A DNA stretch of 64,000 nt, taken from Marsupella aquatica. Lineage: Eukaryota > Marchantiophyta. Position 1 is the stretch's first letter. The number at the start of each line of letters is the position of its first letter. The DNA lies in contig OZ316895.1 in assembly GCA_973895155.1 (NCBI GenBank), forward strand, positions 24,738,001 through 24,802,000, read 5' to 3'. Both the position numbers and the translations under genes were made by a program. Below are positions 20,740 to 39,027 of this stretch, in pieces. The notes beneath the pieces are model-generated. The model ran no database searches. It saw only the letters and a program-made list of their open reading frames with translations, and had not been told where the DNA came from.

Positions 20740-22235
20740 GCGCACCAAGTGACCGGGTGGGTCTCATCAAAATGGGTGTACCCAGAAGGCCGGGACGTTC
20801 AGATCATCCCTATCAACAATCTACTAGGATTCATCGGACCTCCCTGGGTCTCATCCAAAGGTAATCCACATGTGGCGGCAGTGCAACCATGCAATTCTTT
20901 CATGATTAATGATCTCCTTCACACAAAGCAATCTAGAGTGGTGCCTCCCAGGAGACACACTTAGGCCAACCGCTGTCACATGATCAGCAACTTCTGCAAG
21001 AATAAATCTAAGGTCAAATTTCCTACAACCATTAACCTGAAACATCTGTGCATTACGGCCTAGCCACATTGACCGGAGGATTTGATTAAAAACAAACAGT
21101 TTTGCTACTATCTAAGGGTCCTTTCTCACAGTCAAATCATTAAGCTCTAGGAGCTTGTCTGAGTAGTTAACACAAGTGCCTTGGAAGCATCCAGCTCCCA
21201 ATGCCCAACATCTTCTAGCATGCACACATTGAGCAAATAGGTGAGGAATAGTTTCAATAACCCCGCTACAAGGTTTATAATGCCCATTCCCTTTACCAAT
21301 GCGAACTGCTCGCACTCCAGTAAACAACCCTGAGGCCAGAACTTCCAAATAAAAGGTTTTGCCCATGAGGACAAGTTTGAGCACCATAAGCTAGTCCAAC
21401 TCTTGTTCCATTCAGCTTCAGTTTTGGTGCTGCCCCAGGTACCATTCAGATTGACATGATCCCCTACGGCCGGGCGAGTGAGAGTATAGGCCCTCCGGTT
21501 ATTGATTCTAAAGAATGTTAGGGGGTCCGGTCTGTCTGCCCAACACCAATTGTCGGGACCAGGCTCATGAGTCATACTGCAGCCTTCAATCTCCCTTACC
21601 TTCTGCACATATACCCTGCAGCAATCCCTCGCTTGCAAAGTGAATCCTCTGAGATGCTCTTGTAATCCCTCCATGTGGCGCCATTCATTCAATTTGCTAG
21701 ACCAGAGATCCTGAATACAGTGAATACCCAGGCGGCCACACATCACCTTTACCACTGCAAAGTCCTTGTTGGGCCAGGACTGAAATCCTTTTTAAGACAA
21801 CGTAGAGTGTCATTTACATTCCACCTCCCTAGCATCAAATGAGATGGCAAAAAAATCAAGTGCACACAAAGCTGGGTCCAGGCTTTCCAGAGCCCCCCAG
21901 TGTAAGCTAATCCGTTAAACAAGTGTGGACAACACAACATCTTGTCTTGGAAAGAGTACTTGTTCCTGCGAATCAGTTTGAAGTTCATCCATCCAACGAG
22001 CTTAAGGTTTTCAGCAAAAAGGCTGGCCCACTCCGTGTTGGGAAGTCGAGTGCCCCCATAAACCATTTGGATAGAAGCGCACCAGAGTGACAACAAAAAT
22101 CCTTAAGGCCTAGTCCACCTTCCACTCTAGGCCGAGCCATCCTGGCCCATGAAATAAGAGTTACACGTTTTCCTCTCTTTGGGTTGAAACCCCACAAAAA
22201 ATCCCTATAGAGCGCAATCTTAGATGGGTTAGCAT
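20740..22235 (-). pseudogene. LINE (non-LTR retrotransposon) 3' part, decayed
   Basis: Read on minus from 22235, the frames give WGFNPKRGKRVTLISWARMA, then PRVEGGLGLKDF and GALLSKWFMGAL. This is the conserved post-polymerase block of plant LINE reverse transcriptases (W.....K....W..M..P...GGLG..D......ALL.KW). Further left come NKSWTSLWCSNLSSWAKPFIWKFW and, after a frameshift, GHYKPCSGVIETIPHLFAQC..A...W, the zf-RVT zinc-binding domain (C-X-n-E.I.HLF..C). Several frameshifts and stops break it. It is 5' truncated at about 22235, the usual state of LINE copies. The catalytic FADD box is absent. It is dead. Confidence 0.85.
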
Positions 22236-22239
22236 GTCT

Positions 22240-24540
22240 ACAATTTGAATTTTCTCTTCCAACTGACCGAAGACCTTCAAATATGCATGCGTAAAACTTG
22301 CTACTTACCCTTCATTTTCTTCTTGGTCATGTTTACATTTCCGAGTTTGCATGCATATCCTTTGCCTACCTTCGCAAAATATGTGAATTTATTCACAATT
22401 GACTTTCCTTCACGCACACATAATACTTGCTTGTTCTTGCTCAATTTGGTGTACAATATAACCTCCATCAAACATCAATTACCTGGCTTAGTTTTCTAAG
22501 GATACTAACTAATTTCCTACATATGTTTTGTAGGAGCGCCGAGCATCACAATAGACTGGCGGAGCTGATCTCCTATGGAGATCACATATATCACTTATCA
22601 TGGTCTGTTCCTCGACCGGGACGTCGGAAATTTTGACTGTTGAGACATGCTAGGTTCTCGGCTTTTTGCACGGCGATAGACAACAACCTTGAGGACCTCA
22701 ACTCTGCCCATGCAGGTTCTTTCCATGGCGACAGCTGAAGCTTTTCATATGTGTGCTGCATGGGCATACACTGAAACAGTTCCTCGTTGACAGAGGTATG
22801 TTGTGTATTGCAAACTAGCATATGATGTTAGCTTTGTCGCCATAACACCCTTCCCAGCAGCAGTCACAGTTGTAGTGCAGTCCACTTGGGAACTACTAGG
22901 CGAACAACATGTGGGTTTCTGAATTTAGATTTCTAACTTGTGTTTTTTTCTTTTCATCATTGATGTTTCATCACTTGAGTTTTCTTTTCATGGGTTCTTT
23001 GTTTCACCAGTGTTTTTCATGTTTGTTTCACATGTGCCATTCCCAACAGCAAGTGTAAATAACTTGGGAGTTGCTAAGCAAATACTATGTTGGTGTATGC
23101 CTTTAGTGCTCTAAGGCTTTGTACCTATGCCTTTCCATGCATGTTACTTTACTTATTGTTCCAAGGTTTCTTTGTTCTACTATACTATTTCTTTTTCTTT
23201 GTTTGGCATGTGCCTCCTTTCTCCCAGTTGCACCACAAAATCCGTGGGAAATGTGAGGACAAATTTGTGATCGATGTCATAAGAAGTGTAAACTTGAACA
23301 TGAAGTTAACAATTGCTGGCTATAAACATGTTTGCTATCGAGAGACATTCTGGGAGTTGAGAGAACATGGCGATTCCCTTCAGCCCAGCACAAGCAGAAA
23401 CCCCCATATCATTTACAACTGCTTTTCAAGCCCAACACACTCACGAACCGCCATGGCTATGGCAGCAGCCCACCACACAAATGACGATGGCATTGGCATT
23501 CATGCGAACAAACTCACTGACGGGATGTCCCAACATGCATTTTGGCGGACCTCTGACCCAGCTTGTATTGTGGACCCTGGCTGGGGCTTTTCGGCGGACC
23601 ACTGGCTCCGCTTGTATTGCGGAGCCTGGCTGGGGCTACAGGCTCTGGCTGGGAGGCAGGAGCTGGGCCTTTATTGGGCACCTCACCTCTGGAGAAAATG
23701 AGCTGACCAATATTTGGCGCTAGCTGTATTTATATGTAAATACAGTGGCGGTTGAAGCAAACACCAGAGCACACAGCCATTATTGTATCCTATACATAAA
23801 ACCACCCGGGCCAGGATCACGGGCGCAGCACATGCCCGTGGCTACTATTACACTAGCTACACTACTGGAGCCAAATAGTTTACACCAACAGTAACAGTCG
23901 AGGACTGTAGTCTGTAGGGGCGGTCCCTTGAAAACCAGACGGGTGCCGACGACCGAACTCGCTCTATCTGAATGCACCCACTACACTGCACTGCACTGCA
24001 CTATTGAGCGTAGTGTGCTTCAGTGTATGTATGTCATTGGTCTCGTTGGGTGCGAGATCGATCGATGTTGCTTCGAGCAACAAATAGCATCGGATCGGTA
24101 TGAGCTCTGCTGCGCAATTCCGTGGATGCGAATCCGTTGTCCGAGCGCTTTCGGTCGGAGGTTGAACGCGAGGTGGGTCGTGACATGCGCTCCGCTCTCG
24201 GGTCTCCCGGAAAGTGCCGAAGGAGGACGGACAGCCACAGTGCTGGCTGGCTTGCTGGGCCCCGACTCCTCCTCGTCCTCCTGTTGCTCCACAGCATTTT
24301 GATTTGACGACTGACTTGAAAGGTTCAGTGCAAGAGAGGAGAGGCAAGGCGGAAGAGGGCTGGGCGGTCTCTCGGTGGCGTAGGTCGGAGGCTCCACTTT
24401 CTCCGGACCCGTCTACTGTTCCCACAATTTGGACGAGGAAAGGCGAAGTTCGGGACTACGACGGAACAGGCCGGAGGAAGGGAGCTCGACTTCCTTCGTC
24501 TAAGAAGGAGAGAGCTAGAGAAGAGGGAGGAGGTAGAGTA
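22240..24540. other. Spacer and SEC23 upstream region, no supported gene
   Basis: The longest frame (23087-23701, 204 codons) starts with a T-rich hydrophobic run. It then reads IRGKCEDKFVIDVIRSVN and AGYKHVCYRETFWELREHG, which may be a gene or transposase fragment, but I recognise no family. A 49-bp tandem duplication lies at 23542-23638. The last 600 bases are the likely promoter of SEC23. Opposing frames at 23964-24425 are composition artefacts. Confidence 0.35.
23542..23638 (+). repeat. 49-bp tandem duplication, diverged
   Basis: The two copies share GGCGGACC, GCTTGTATTG and CCTGGCTGGGGCT in register, with several substitutions. They lie within a region without a supported gene. Confidence 0.75.
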
Positions 24541-24654
24541 GAGGTTAACGAGGAGGCAGGAGTGAGGCAGTAGGAGTGGAAGAGCAAAGGGAGAGGAATC
24601 GAAGGAGCACGAGAAGAGCAAGAGCAGGAAGACAGGAGCAAGAGGAGAGGAGAG
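24540..24654 (+). promoter_or_regulatory. Purine-rich (GA) 5' leader of SEC23
   Basis: About 115 bases of almost pure GAG/AAG repeats run up to the ATG (AGGAGAGATGG). GA-rich leaders are common in plant 5' untranslated regions. The transcription start is not visible. Confidence 0.5.
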
Positions 24655-30180
<5,526 letters not shown>

Positions 30181-32148
30181 TCAATCCGATTCTTTCTGGC
30201 TGCTGAATAGCCCAGCATTCGGTACATGGGTGACACAAGGAGTCAGTTTAAAAGCGGAAGTCCGACTGAAACAAGGATCTCTGCTAGAAACAATTGTATT
30301 CCTAAAGGTCCTCGATGATTATTTGTAAACCTTTTGTTGTTAGACCCCCGGCACCAATAAAGAGAGGAAGCACGTAACATACAGTGGGGGCAATTGGGAT
30401 TGATGGTAGAGGGATATTTAGTCCAGAGTACAAATTCTGGGCGTATGTTGGATACCTGTCGAGTAAAATTATCATTATGTCCTTCACGACAGGTTTTAGG
30501 GCTCTGCCCCAGATGGATCCTGGTAGGTAGTTTATTTTGGGAGGCAGGGGATTGTTACATAAGTGCGAGATGGGGCTTCTAAGTGAACACCAATGAGACA
30601 TCTTCGTGGTCTTATCAAGCAATTTCTCTGGGGCTCAATCGGTGCCTTACACTTGCAGTGTCGGATTTCACTCTTGACAGGCAGCAGTAGACCAAGTTAC
30701 GCTTTTAGTTTCTTAGCAGTGTGACATTTTGACATTGTTGGGGTTGGCCATGAGCTAGTTTCTGTGGCAAATCTTTACCCATGCTAATGCCATTTATGGA
30801 ATTTAATTAGTCTCTTAACCTCAACATCATTGTCAATGTTCATAAGTTAACAGTTCTCCCATTGAGGGAGGGAGTTGTGTGGGGCGGCGCTCATATCATA
30901 GGTCTGACAGTAATTGTTTTTCATGCTAGATCACAGATGTCTCTGTTGTACTGCCTCGATGGACTACCATTGTAATGTACCGCTAACGCAGATGACAGGG
31001 TGCTCACAGAAAACGAACTAATCTCTAGAGGAATCGTGGGGCTAGCAAAATTCAAGCCTTGGATACCGTGAGGATCGATCTGATAATATTATTTCTGTTT
31101 GTTGTATGTGATACAAAACTTCTAAAGGGCTGGACGCGAGAACATGGTCCGATCTGCCTTTCTATGTGTTATGTGAGAAATTCTGCTTGTTCTGTGCGAT
31201 ACAAAACTCTTGGGCTCAATCTGCCTTGGTGTAAAGCTCCTATAAAGCCACATGGCAGTACTCCGCTTATAAAGCCACATGGCAGTACTCTGCTTATAAA
31301 GCCACATGGCAGTACTCTGCTAATGTTCAACATACAATTTGATGCTCACAAGCAACACACAATTTCCAATTATGTTTCCACTTTCATGAATGCGCCGTTC
31401 AATCGGAGGTCTTTTGAGGCCCTCACTGGCATCCTCTCGAGTTCTTGAAATTGGAGTATAACCTCTATTACTCCTGATCTGGGTACGCCTGGTCTGGGTA
31501 TGGGGTTATTGAGACCCTCAAGGGCATCATGTATTGCCCTGAGCCTTGTCCATCTTGGCAAGGAGGCTTTTCGGGCCCTCAAGGCCCTAGAGGGCATTGT
31601 AGAGTGCCTGAAATTTAAATTACATTCTCTATCATTTCTAGTGGATCCCCGGCGATAGACTCTTGACGTATCATCGAAAACTAACTGTAGGTAAAGTGAG
31701 GGAAGGGACCGGGAGGCTTGGGAGACAGAGTACACATCCGATGCCAAAGGTATGAGGCCGCGGCCATCGTCCAAGTAACAACTAACAAGAATCGCAACAT
31801 AAATAAGATTGAGATTGGCTGTCGACTTCTGCTCGGTCTAAAAATTTGAATAGAAGTTCTATTTAATTTCTTTTCCCCTGGACCTTGGCTACTAGCAGGA
31901 TAGATGCTGACAACACCAAACATTGGAAATTATATCCAAATCGCCTTCACCCGCAATCGTCAGAGAAAAGCAAGCTCCTTTTTCAGTTGCCTTGCAGTAC
32001 CTTAATGATTTACCCTAAACTGGGCAAAACGATGCGGCTCACTTCCTTAGATTTAGCGACAGCCTCAGAATACCACAAGAAAGAGTAACACCTCTAAGAA
32101 AATTATTGTTGCAGTTTGTTAAAAATGCATGACTATTTAATATCTAGT
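30181..32148. other. Convergent intergenic region between SEC23 and COG6
   Basis: Contains the 3' ends of both genes. Apart from the 27-bp triple repeat at 31241-31321 there are only short frames. ORFs at 31059-31448 and 31370-31774 overlap on opposite strands without motifs. Confidence 0.5.
31241..31321 (+). repeat. 27-bp tandem repeat, three copies
   Basis: The unit TATAAAGCCACATGGCAGTA followed by CTCTGCT is present three times in register (31241-31267, 31268-31294, 31295-31321). The only difference is one base in copy 1. The unit length is a multiple of three. Confidence 0.95.
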
Positions 32149-35100
32149 TTAGACTCCAAGGATTGTTCGAATTTGATCAGGACTGCGCCGCAGCATTGAC
32201 TTGGGATCTGGGTAGTGATTAGCTGGGTCTGTGACTGCTAAATAAATGGATTCATACGCATCTATCAACGCTCGTGCTACCTGATTCGCTGCTTCACTGC
32301 GAAGTCGAAGGACTTGCATTTGCTGAAATTCTGGCAAAGGAGCACCATCGCTTCCTGCCAGGTAGTCTACAAACATTTTCAAGGACTCTGAAACGGCTGT
32401 AGGGGACATCTCCTCAACCTCCGCCAGAGGTCGCTCGTCATCGACTTCTTCGTCCTTCGGCACAATTTCGCCTTTAGGAGAACGCTCCATAATATATGAG
32501 ACCTTCTTCTGAAGTCCACATCTCTCTAGAATGGCTGTTACTTCCTGCTCCACTAAAGCAGCAATATGTCCTTCAATCGCACTTGCGAGAGACTTCACAC
32601 AGGTTCGCGCAACCTCAGAACCCACCAATGGTTGCTGTATTGCAGACAGGCAGTTCACCAAGTATATCCTACGCAGTGCATTCACTCCCTGTTGACAAAC
32701 ACCCGGAAGAAGAGAAGCTATCATGTTCAGCAAGCACACTAATGACACACAAAAATGCAAAACAATGAATTCGAAACAGATACGTAAAATCCATGCTCGC
32801 AGAAACTGTAACTTACTTGTGCAGGCATATTACTTCCCAACGGTGTATCTGCAGAGATTGTCCTAAGAAGTGAAGGCGATGGAGATGGAAGCCTGCGTCC
32901 CATATCTGGAGCCCCACTATTTATGCGCCTCATTCCTGGTAGCTGAGATTTTATATTATATGACTCTGCCGCCTTCGCACACATCTACTTGACAGAATCA
33001 TCAATAAATGAGAAAAGGAAAGCATTGATTAAGAATCACATACAAGACTAAGAATGGTGGCAAAAACACGCAGACGTGTACAGCTACATGAAAGTTGTAA
33101 CAACCCCCGCAAAAGAGATTTACACTGAGCAGATCACTCAAGCCATCTGTACCTAGACTATGTTACAGACCTGTATGAGAGGGTCGACGACAGCAGTGAT
33201 AACTGGCTCAAACTCAGGCTTCTTTCCCCCGGCAGGGACCATCATTTTCGTATAGTTATCTATAAGTTCTAGCAAAACACTAACACCTTCAGTAACTGCA
33301 GCGGGTGGGGACAAATCAACTGCAACAAGAGATGGATAACGGAGTAGCTTGTCCCCCCGAGCTTTTAACATGTCAAAAAATGTGCTTTCCGCAGCATCCT
33401 TGACATCTTTGACAGTGACTGACAGAGCTGCACTTTGTCCGAGAAGTTCTGAAATCTGCACAATAATCTCTCGTTCTCAGCTGATCACACAACATGAGTT
33501 TATTGCGATAAACCACTGTAAGCAATGTCTTTTGCCCAATCTTCGTTCAGACGTCCCGTGCCCTGACATAATATTCCACTTAAAAGGCCTTGCACATCTG
33601 GTTGGCGGAAAAAACGCCATAAATCAGGAACATTCATTTCTACCATTGATTTTTCCAAGTTGGATTTCCCCAAACATGATCACAGAAAATAGTCGATGCT
33701 TAAGAGACGTACAGTATGACTGTAGAACTCCAAGAGATTGCTGAGTTTGTACGAAAGTATTAGACCAGGCTGGGTCTGTAAAACTTGCTCCACGCGCACT
33801 TTGAAGGGCCGGCAAACCCCCTCAAAGACACGGTCCAACACAAATGTCATATCTGCATCGACCTTTCCTTCTTCTCTCTCCTGGTCTTTGAAAAATCGAC
33901 CTGACTTTGATGCCAGTTTCCAAGAATCTGCGGTAAATCGCTGGGACGTGCTATCTCCTGAGGCATTAGCATTTGAGCTGAAGAGTGCTGTGGCGAGTTC
34001 TCTTTCAGATGCAAGTGCCTGAAAAGAGAATCCAAACAGACATTGAAGGTAAAAATCCTTGATGTCAGAATGATTTTACTTCCAAAATAGGACAAACCCT
34101 TGAAACTACCTAAGACCTGTACTACGTCGACACCAACATCTAACTCAAAGTTCCCTCTATGAGCTCGTAATTCATAGGACAGTACTCCCAGCAACCTTTT
34201 TAACCGATCTAAATTTTCTGTTTGACTTCGGAATGTTCAATATCAGTTCAATGTCTATCTGGTGATTCTCTAAGGATCGTACATACAACCAGTCCGGGGA
34301 AACGAGCAACTGCTGCTATCCAACTAGGTAGAGAAATGGCGGCACCTGATGAAGCCAAGCCAACATGTCACCGACATAACGGAGAGGGTCATGTGCATGA
34401 ACTTCTATTGGCCTTGGCATTCCTCCAGGTCCACCACGGGTAAGTGCACTTATAAAACGTCGGAAAAGAGCATTATGCCTTGTATTTGCCACCTGCAGAG
34501 CAGTTGATAGTGACAAGTGAGATGCACAACATTTTATGAAACGAGCCACCGGTGCATGATAACAAACATGGACTTCCCACCTCGCAGAACCAGGGATGAG
34601 GAACAATACCAATAGATTGGAGGGAAGGGAGCAAACCTCTTCTGCACAATACTTAAAAAGAACAGGCCTTTCTCTCAAAGATCTGGCAGCCACCTTCAGC
34701 AGGTCGCTGACCTCTGGGGTATCATTGTCTCCGAGGCTTCGGCACTCAGCCTGAACCCATCTGATCATAAAATACAGTCAAACTGGCAGCTTGACAGTGC
34801 ATTGGTTTGATCTTATTACCTAACGACCCTTCCATTCTTGTATTCATTCTAGCTTCGTCATTGAGCAAGTATGAATATATATCACCATATATAATAATAC
34901 AAAAAACAAATGCTCGAGAACTCTCCGTGGAAAGGGCCAACGCTCTAACAAAGTACCTTCCACCCCATCAATAAAAAATGGACTCGGCCTTGTAATGCAA
35001 AATAGATTATTGTTGGTCTGGAGCGTCAAGTTTAAAACAGACATTAGTGCCATGTCCAATATCAGCACTTTTATCACTTTATCACCGATGACTTTAAGGA

Positions 35101-36844
35101 GGATGAGCAAAGCATTCTTCTTAGAAATACCTGCAGAGCCGTTCGTAGGCTCCTTCTTGGTAGACAGCCATCATGTCCATCAGCTCCAGACCAGCTCGCT
35201 GCAATTACAAATTAAGATGAATCTCTCAGCGTCGTTTGGTACTTTGTCATACTTTTACAGTAAACTCACGCATCGGTATGGTCATCAGTAAAGCATCATC
35301 TCGAAAGAGCAATGGGCAAAACCAACTTCGGCTGTTTGTACTGCATAGAGAATTCCTTACCTTGATTACAGAATACATTACCGGCAGCATATTGTTGATG
35401 TCCCATTCCACATAGAAGAAAACAAAAGATAACTGCCTTTCTCGACTCTTCTCGATTCTATTTTCAACCACTCATTCAGTTTTTGGCACCCTACGGACCA
35501 AAATCGAAATCTACCGACTCAAGCCCTTTCGCGTAATTCCATAGCAAGCAATTTTGGAGCAGATACGTACCTGATGATGTGTTCTGAGCAAAACCTTGCA
35601 ATTCGCATGAATTTCCTGCACACGGGCCAATGCTTTGAAGAAATTTCCATTCAGATCTTCTTCCCTCAAGGCATTAACCTGCAACGAACAATTTTATCTC
35701 TGCATTAACTGATGTTATCAATCCTGGCGTATTCATGACCTAGTTGAATAGGCAAAACGATGTCTAAAATACGATTTGAAACCCAATCCAATCCTACAAT
35801 GTCTGGAACAAAAACAGTTTGACAAATACATTGTTCATGTCACTAGCCCTCTCAAAGTAGCAGCCCATCAACTGAGAAGTTTGACATTAAGGTCAAGCTT
35901 TCACATTCCCAGTACTGTCAAAAGTAATATTCCCGAACCTTTCAAGCATATAACAACATGCAACCTAGCTCGTACGGACCAAGGGGAACATTAGAATGGA
36001 CAGGAAGAAGGGTGGATCTCATTTTGGGTTGTACAAAGACCTCTTCTAGGGATAGTTGATAGTTGTGGAGGAAGTTGGAAATAAGCTCTTGGCGTTGGGT
36101 AGTTGTCTCAAGTTCTTGTTTTAGCCTTTCGGTGGCTGTCACAATATCCCCGGTAGTAGCACTGCAGCTACTCAAAGACTTTGCAATTCTGCGAAATGAA
36201 ACCAAAATTTCTAGTGTCAGGACACATCATCTTGCCGTTACATTGCCTGCCGCTTCTTCAGAGAGTCACTTCCACGATGGTATCTCAATGTATGCCTTCC
36301 TGCATTGCTCTAGAGGACAATGTAGTGATATTCTCGATTCTCGCAAAAAACATACACAATATATCTTCGCGTCGTATCTGAATCCACTGAGCCATCTAAA
36401 GAAAGTCACCTGTCGCAGCACTCTGCAAGTCCACTGACCTCGTGCTCCACAGCGTCAAGGGCCTGTAGACGCATTCAGCAATAACGAATATGAATCCACA
36501 GACCGGGTGTGGCCAAGACTGTGGGTGATTTCCACGGAAACAAAATTCGGTCAATCAGCGCAAATCTCTAGTCTAAATATGCTTTTCGATGAACCTAGCT
36601 CTGAACGAAAGAAGAGCTCCGAGCTCACTTTCTGTGCTGCCTCAGACGCTCTGAGAAACTGCTCATTGAGTGAAAGGCCCCGTTTCTCGATTGTGGATTG
36701 CAGACTCCTTCTTGCCTGCAACGAATTCTCGGTGTAAAACGATGAGAGCGTTGTGAGCGACGCTAGCAGCTCAGGGGAATCGGGACGCGTCTCCAGCACT
36801 TTTTTCAGCCTCCGGGCCAGCGCTGGTGCTAAATTGGCGCTCAT
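32149..36844 (-). CDS. COG6: Conserved oligomeric Golgi complex subunit 6, 11 exons, 720 aa
   Basis: Exons on minus: 36844-36629, 36462-36410, 36188-36041, 35678-35571, 35198-35131, 34760-34637, 34492-34346, 34018-33713, 33455-33171, 32984-32817, 32688-32149. Each border is GT-AG and frame is kept throughout. COG6 is a lobe-B subunit of the COG tether, which captures vesicles in retrograde transport within the Golgi. Family sequence is clear: APALARRLKKVLETRPDSPE at the N-terminus, TTGDIVTATERLKQELE, FLHNYQLSLEE, WVQAECRSLGD, PVLFKYCAEE, then ALFRRFISALTRGGPGGMPR and VHAHDPLRYVGDML. The end is YPDPKSMLRRSPDQIRTILG. The product is slightly longer than Arabidopsis COG6 (about 680), through a Ser/Pro linker in exon 10 and an acidic insert in exon 11. 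No defect is seen. It is transcribed toward SEC23 and divergent from QCR8. Confidence 0.97.
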
Positions 36845-38487
36845 TTTGACTCAATGCCGCCGCCTCACCACCTCAGCTTCGTCTAAAGCAGCATGCTAGC
36901 ACAGACACGCTCCAATCGAGCTCGATCTGAAGATTTTCCTCGTTCGCCCTCGTGTCTCCATCTCGCAACCTTCTTCTCTGTGCAGACTGCAGAGTGCAAG
37001 AAGAAGAAGGATCATTCAGATCTCGACTTCCGGGGCTTCGCTCGATACGGGGACTGACTGATACAAGAACGGCATGGGGCAAGAACAAAACACATTTATA
37101 TTTTGTATTTCTAGAGAATATTAAGCCCGGAACTAAGGGGTTTCGTAAACTTATCTGTCAATTTATAAGCAGGAAAAAAGGCATTTTTGGGTAGGAAAAA
37201 AGGCATTTTTGGGTAGTCTTTTCACTTTTGGTAAGGACGCCTCCACTACACCCTGACCAAAAGGCAGCTTCACTTTTGCTAAGGAGTCCTCGTGTACACC
37301 AGACCAACTATAAACTATAGATATTTGGCAAAGTTATATATTTATTTGGGTAACTTTTGTATTTTTGTTTAATTCCAAGTTTTACCTTCATGTTTATAGA
37401 TGTTCTATCTATCTAATAATTAACTAATTCTTATGACATTAATTACACCTAGATCATGGTTACATTAGCCACACAACCAAATTACATGTACACAAAAGGT
37501 TGATTCATTCATTTCAATAGTTAGTATCTCTGATTTTCATGTCTCTATGATTTATGGTCCATATAATATCATATCATAGCACCAATAATGGATGTTTCAC
37601 TTTTTTGAAAAACTTTTGTGAAATAGTTCCGGGCATGAGGTACAGATCACTATTCTCGGGAAGGACACCCCTATAAGTTTGGGCATGAGAAGCCACTTAT
37701 TATTGGGTGAACCAAATAAAACGGGTTGCAATGGTCAGGAAGAGTGTCAGATTCAGTCAAACAATGAAAGGTGTCACCTAAATTTCTTGAGATGTGCCAG
37801 AACATCCAAGGTTTGCAATCTATCGTGGCTTTATTTTCGATGATTAGTAAATATAGTGTAATCAAAAAATTAAAATGAACACAATTGTTTTGTAACGCCA
37901 CCCTTAGCGAACTGGTTCTCTCGCTGTCTTGTTCGTCGTTCGCTCTCTTCGCTCACCGGTCTTGGCTAGCCGTGTGTGGACTCGTCTATTCGTTTGGAAC
38001 TACAATGGTATGTTGAAGCAATTTGTTGAAGCTCCGCGCAACAATTTGGGCTCCATTAAACAACAGTCTGTCTCGTTAAAGTCGTCCACAAGCAGGTCGA
38101 AGCATTTTCTCAAGCTCCCGCAAGGAAGTCCTGGCTCGTATGCACTCTCATGTTTTCGTTCGCTACTACATTAGGTTGAAGCATTTTGTCGAAACTCTGG
38201 ACTGAAATCTTAGCTTTACGAACACTGTCTGTGCACGGGATTTTAGAGCTTTCAGTGATCTTTGATTTGACGCACTAAGATTTCTGCAATGATGTCTCCT
38301 GCAGTTCACTTGAATGTCCCTTCGGCAATCGGGACTCCGGGTTATGCTGGTTTAGCAAGGATCTGACAAACATTAAGACTCCCGACCGGTTTCTTCACCT
38401 GTCCCGTGCGATTCCTCTCTGCGGACACAACACCTTTGTTAGGGAGAGCCCTCACTTCTCTCGGGAATTTGGCATCAGGCATCCGAT
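36845..38487. promoter_or_regulatory. Divergent intergenic region, COG6 and QCR8 promoters
   Basis: This 1.6-kb stretch separates two genes transcribed away from each other. It is AT-rich in the middle (37.3-37.9 kb) and holds a 22-bp tandem pair at 37171-37214. It also has two related 40-base segments nearby (CTTTTCACTTTTGGTAAGGA and CTTCACTTTTGCTAAGGAG). Frames at 37929-38174 and 38406-38687 are not supported as genes. The latter overlaps QCR8 out of frame. Confidence 0.4.
37171..37214 (+). repeat. 22-bp tandem duplication
   Basis: Two identical adjacent copies of AGGAAAAAAGGCATTTTTGG plus GT are present, at 37171-37192 and 37193-37214. They lie in the COG6/QCR8 intergenic region. Confidence 0.95.
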
Positions 38488-39027
38488 ATGGGGAAGCTGT
38501 CACCGTTCAAGCTGAAGGAGGTCGTGTACACCCTGTCACCGTTCGAGGTGAAGGTCATGAAAAGCTTGTGGGGCGAGTTCACCCACAAGACGGAGAAGCG
38601 AATCAAGGAGAATTGGGTCTCCTTCTTGACCGTCACGGTTCCCGTCGTCGGCACCTACGCGTAAGCTTCCCTTCGGCTGTACCCTAAACGCTCTCTCTTT
38701 CCCTTTCTCCTCTTCGCTTCCTCTCTGTCCCTCTCTGCGTCTGTCTGTCTGTCTGCTTGTTTGGGATAGAGTTGTACTCTTGACCAAGCAAGTCAAGCTG
38801 AGCTGGTGATCAATCGATTGGTTTGCCTTTGGAAAGAATAGATTAGGGTCGTTGTATGCGTATGTACTTTTGTTCCTTTTTCTTGGTTCTTTTCTGCATG
38901 TGCGCACTTAAGTTTTGAGGTTATAAGGTAGGGCGATTGTGTAACGTTTTTCCTCGATGGCCTCATTTTGTCTGACAGCTATGCTGAAAAATACGTAGAG
39001 GAAGACAAGCTCCACCACAGGATGTAA
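38488..39027 (+). CDS. QCR8: Cytochrome b-c1 complex subunit 8 (plant QCR8), 2 exons, 73 aa
   Basis: Exon 1 is 38488-38660 and exon 2 is 38979-39027. The intron is GT-AG and joins in frame. The protein starts MGKLSPFKLKEVVYTLSPFE, continues ..MKSLWGEF..KI.ENW and a hydrophobic span VSFLTVTVPVVGTYAYA (about residues 44-60), and ends EDKLHHRM. This fits the 72-residue plant ubiquinone-binding QP-C/QCR8 family (MGK.P..LK.VVY.LSPF......W...P.K...NW......PVVGTY.YA...KE.EKL.HR.). The subunit sits in complex III of the inner mitochondrial membrane with one transmembrane helix and contacts cytochrome b. No cleavable presequence is expected. The gene looks intact. Confidence 0.93.

Noticed and set aside
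23087-23701. 204-codon gene
   Set aside because: Starts with a T-rich hydrophobic run and passes through a tandem duplication. Only a short middle part looks protein-like and it matches nothing I know.
23964-24573. Several overlapping frames on both strands upstream of SEC23
   Set aside because: All open together because of GC-rich composition. The region fits the SEC23 promoter and leader.
38406-38687. 93-codon frame overlapping QCR8
   Set aside because: It is a shifted frame of the QCR8 first exon, which has the clear family match.
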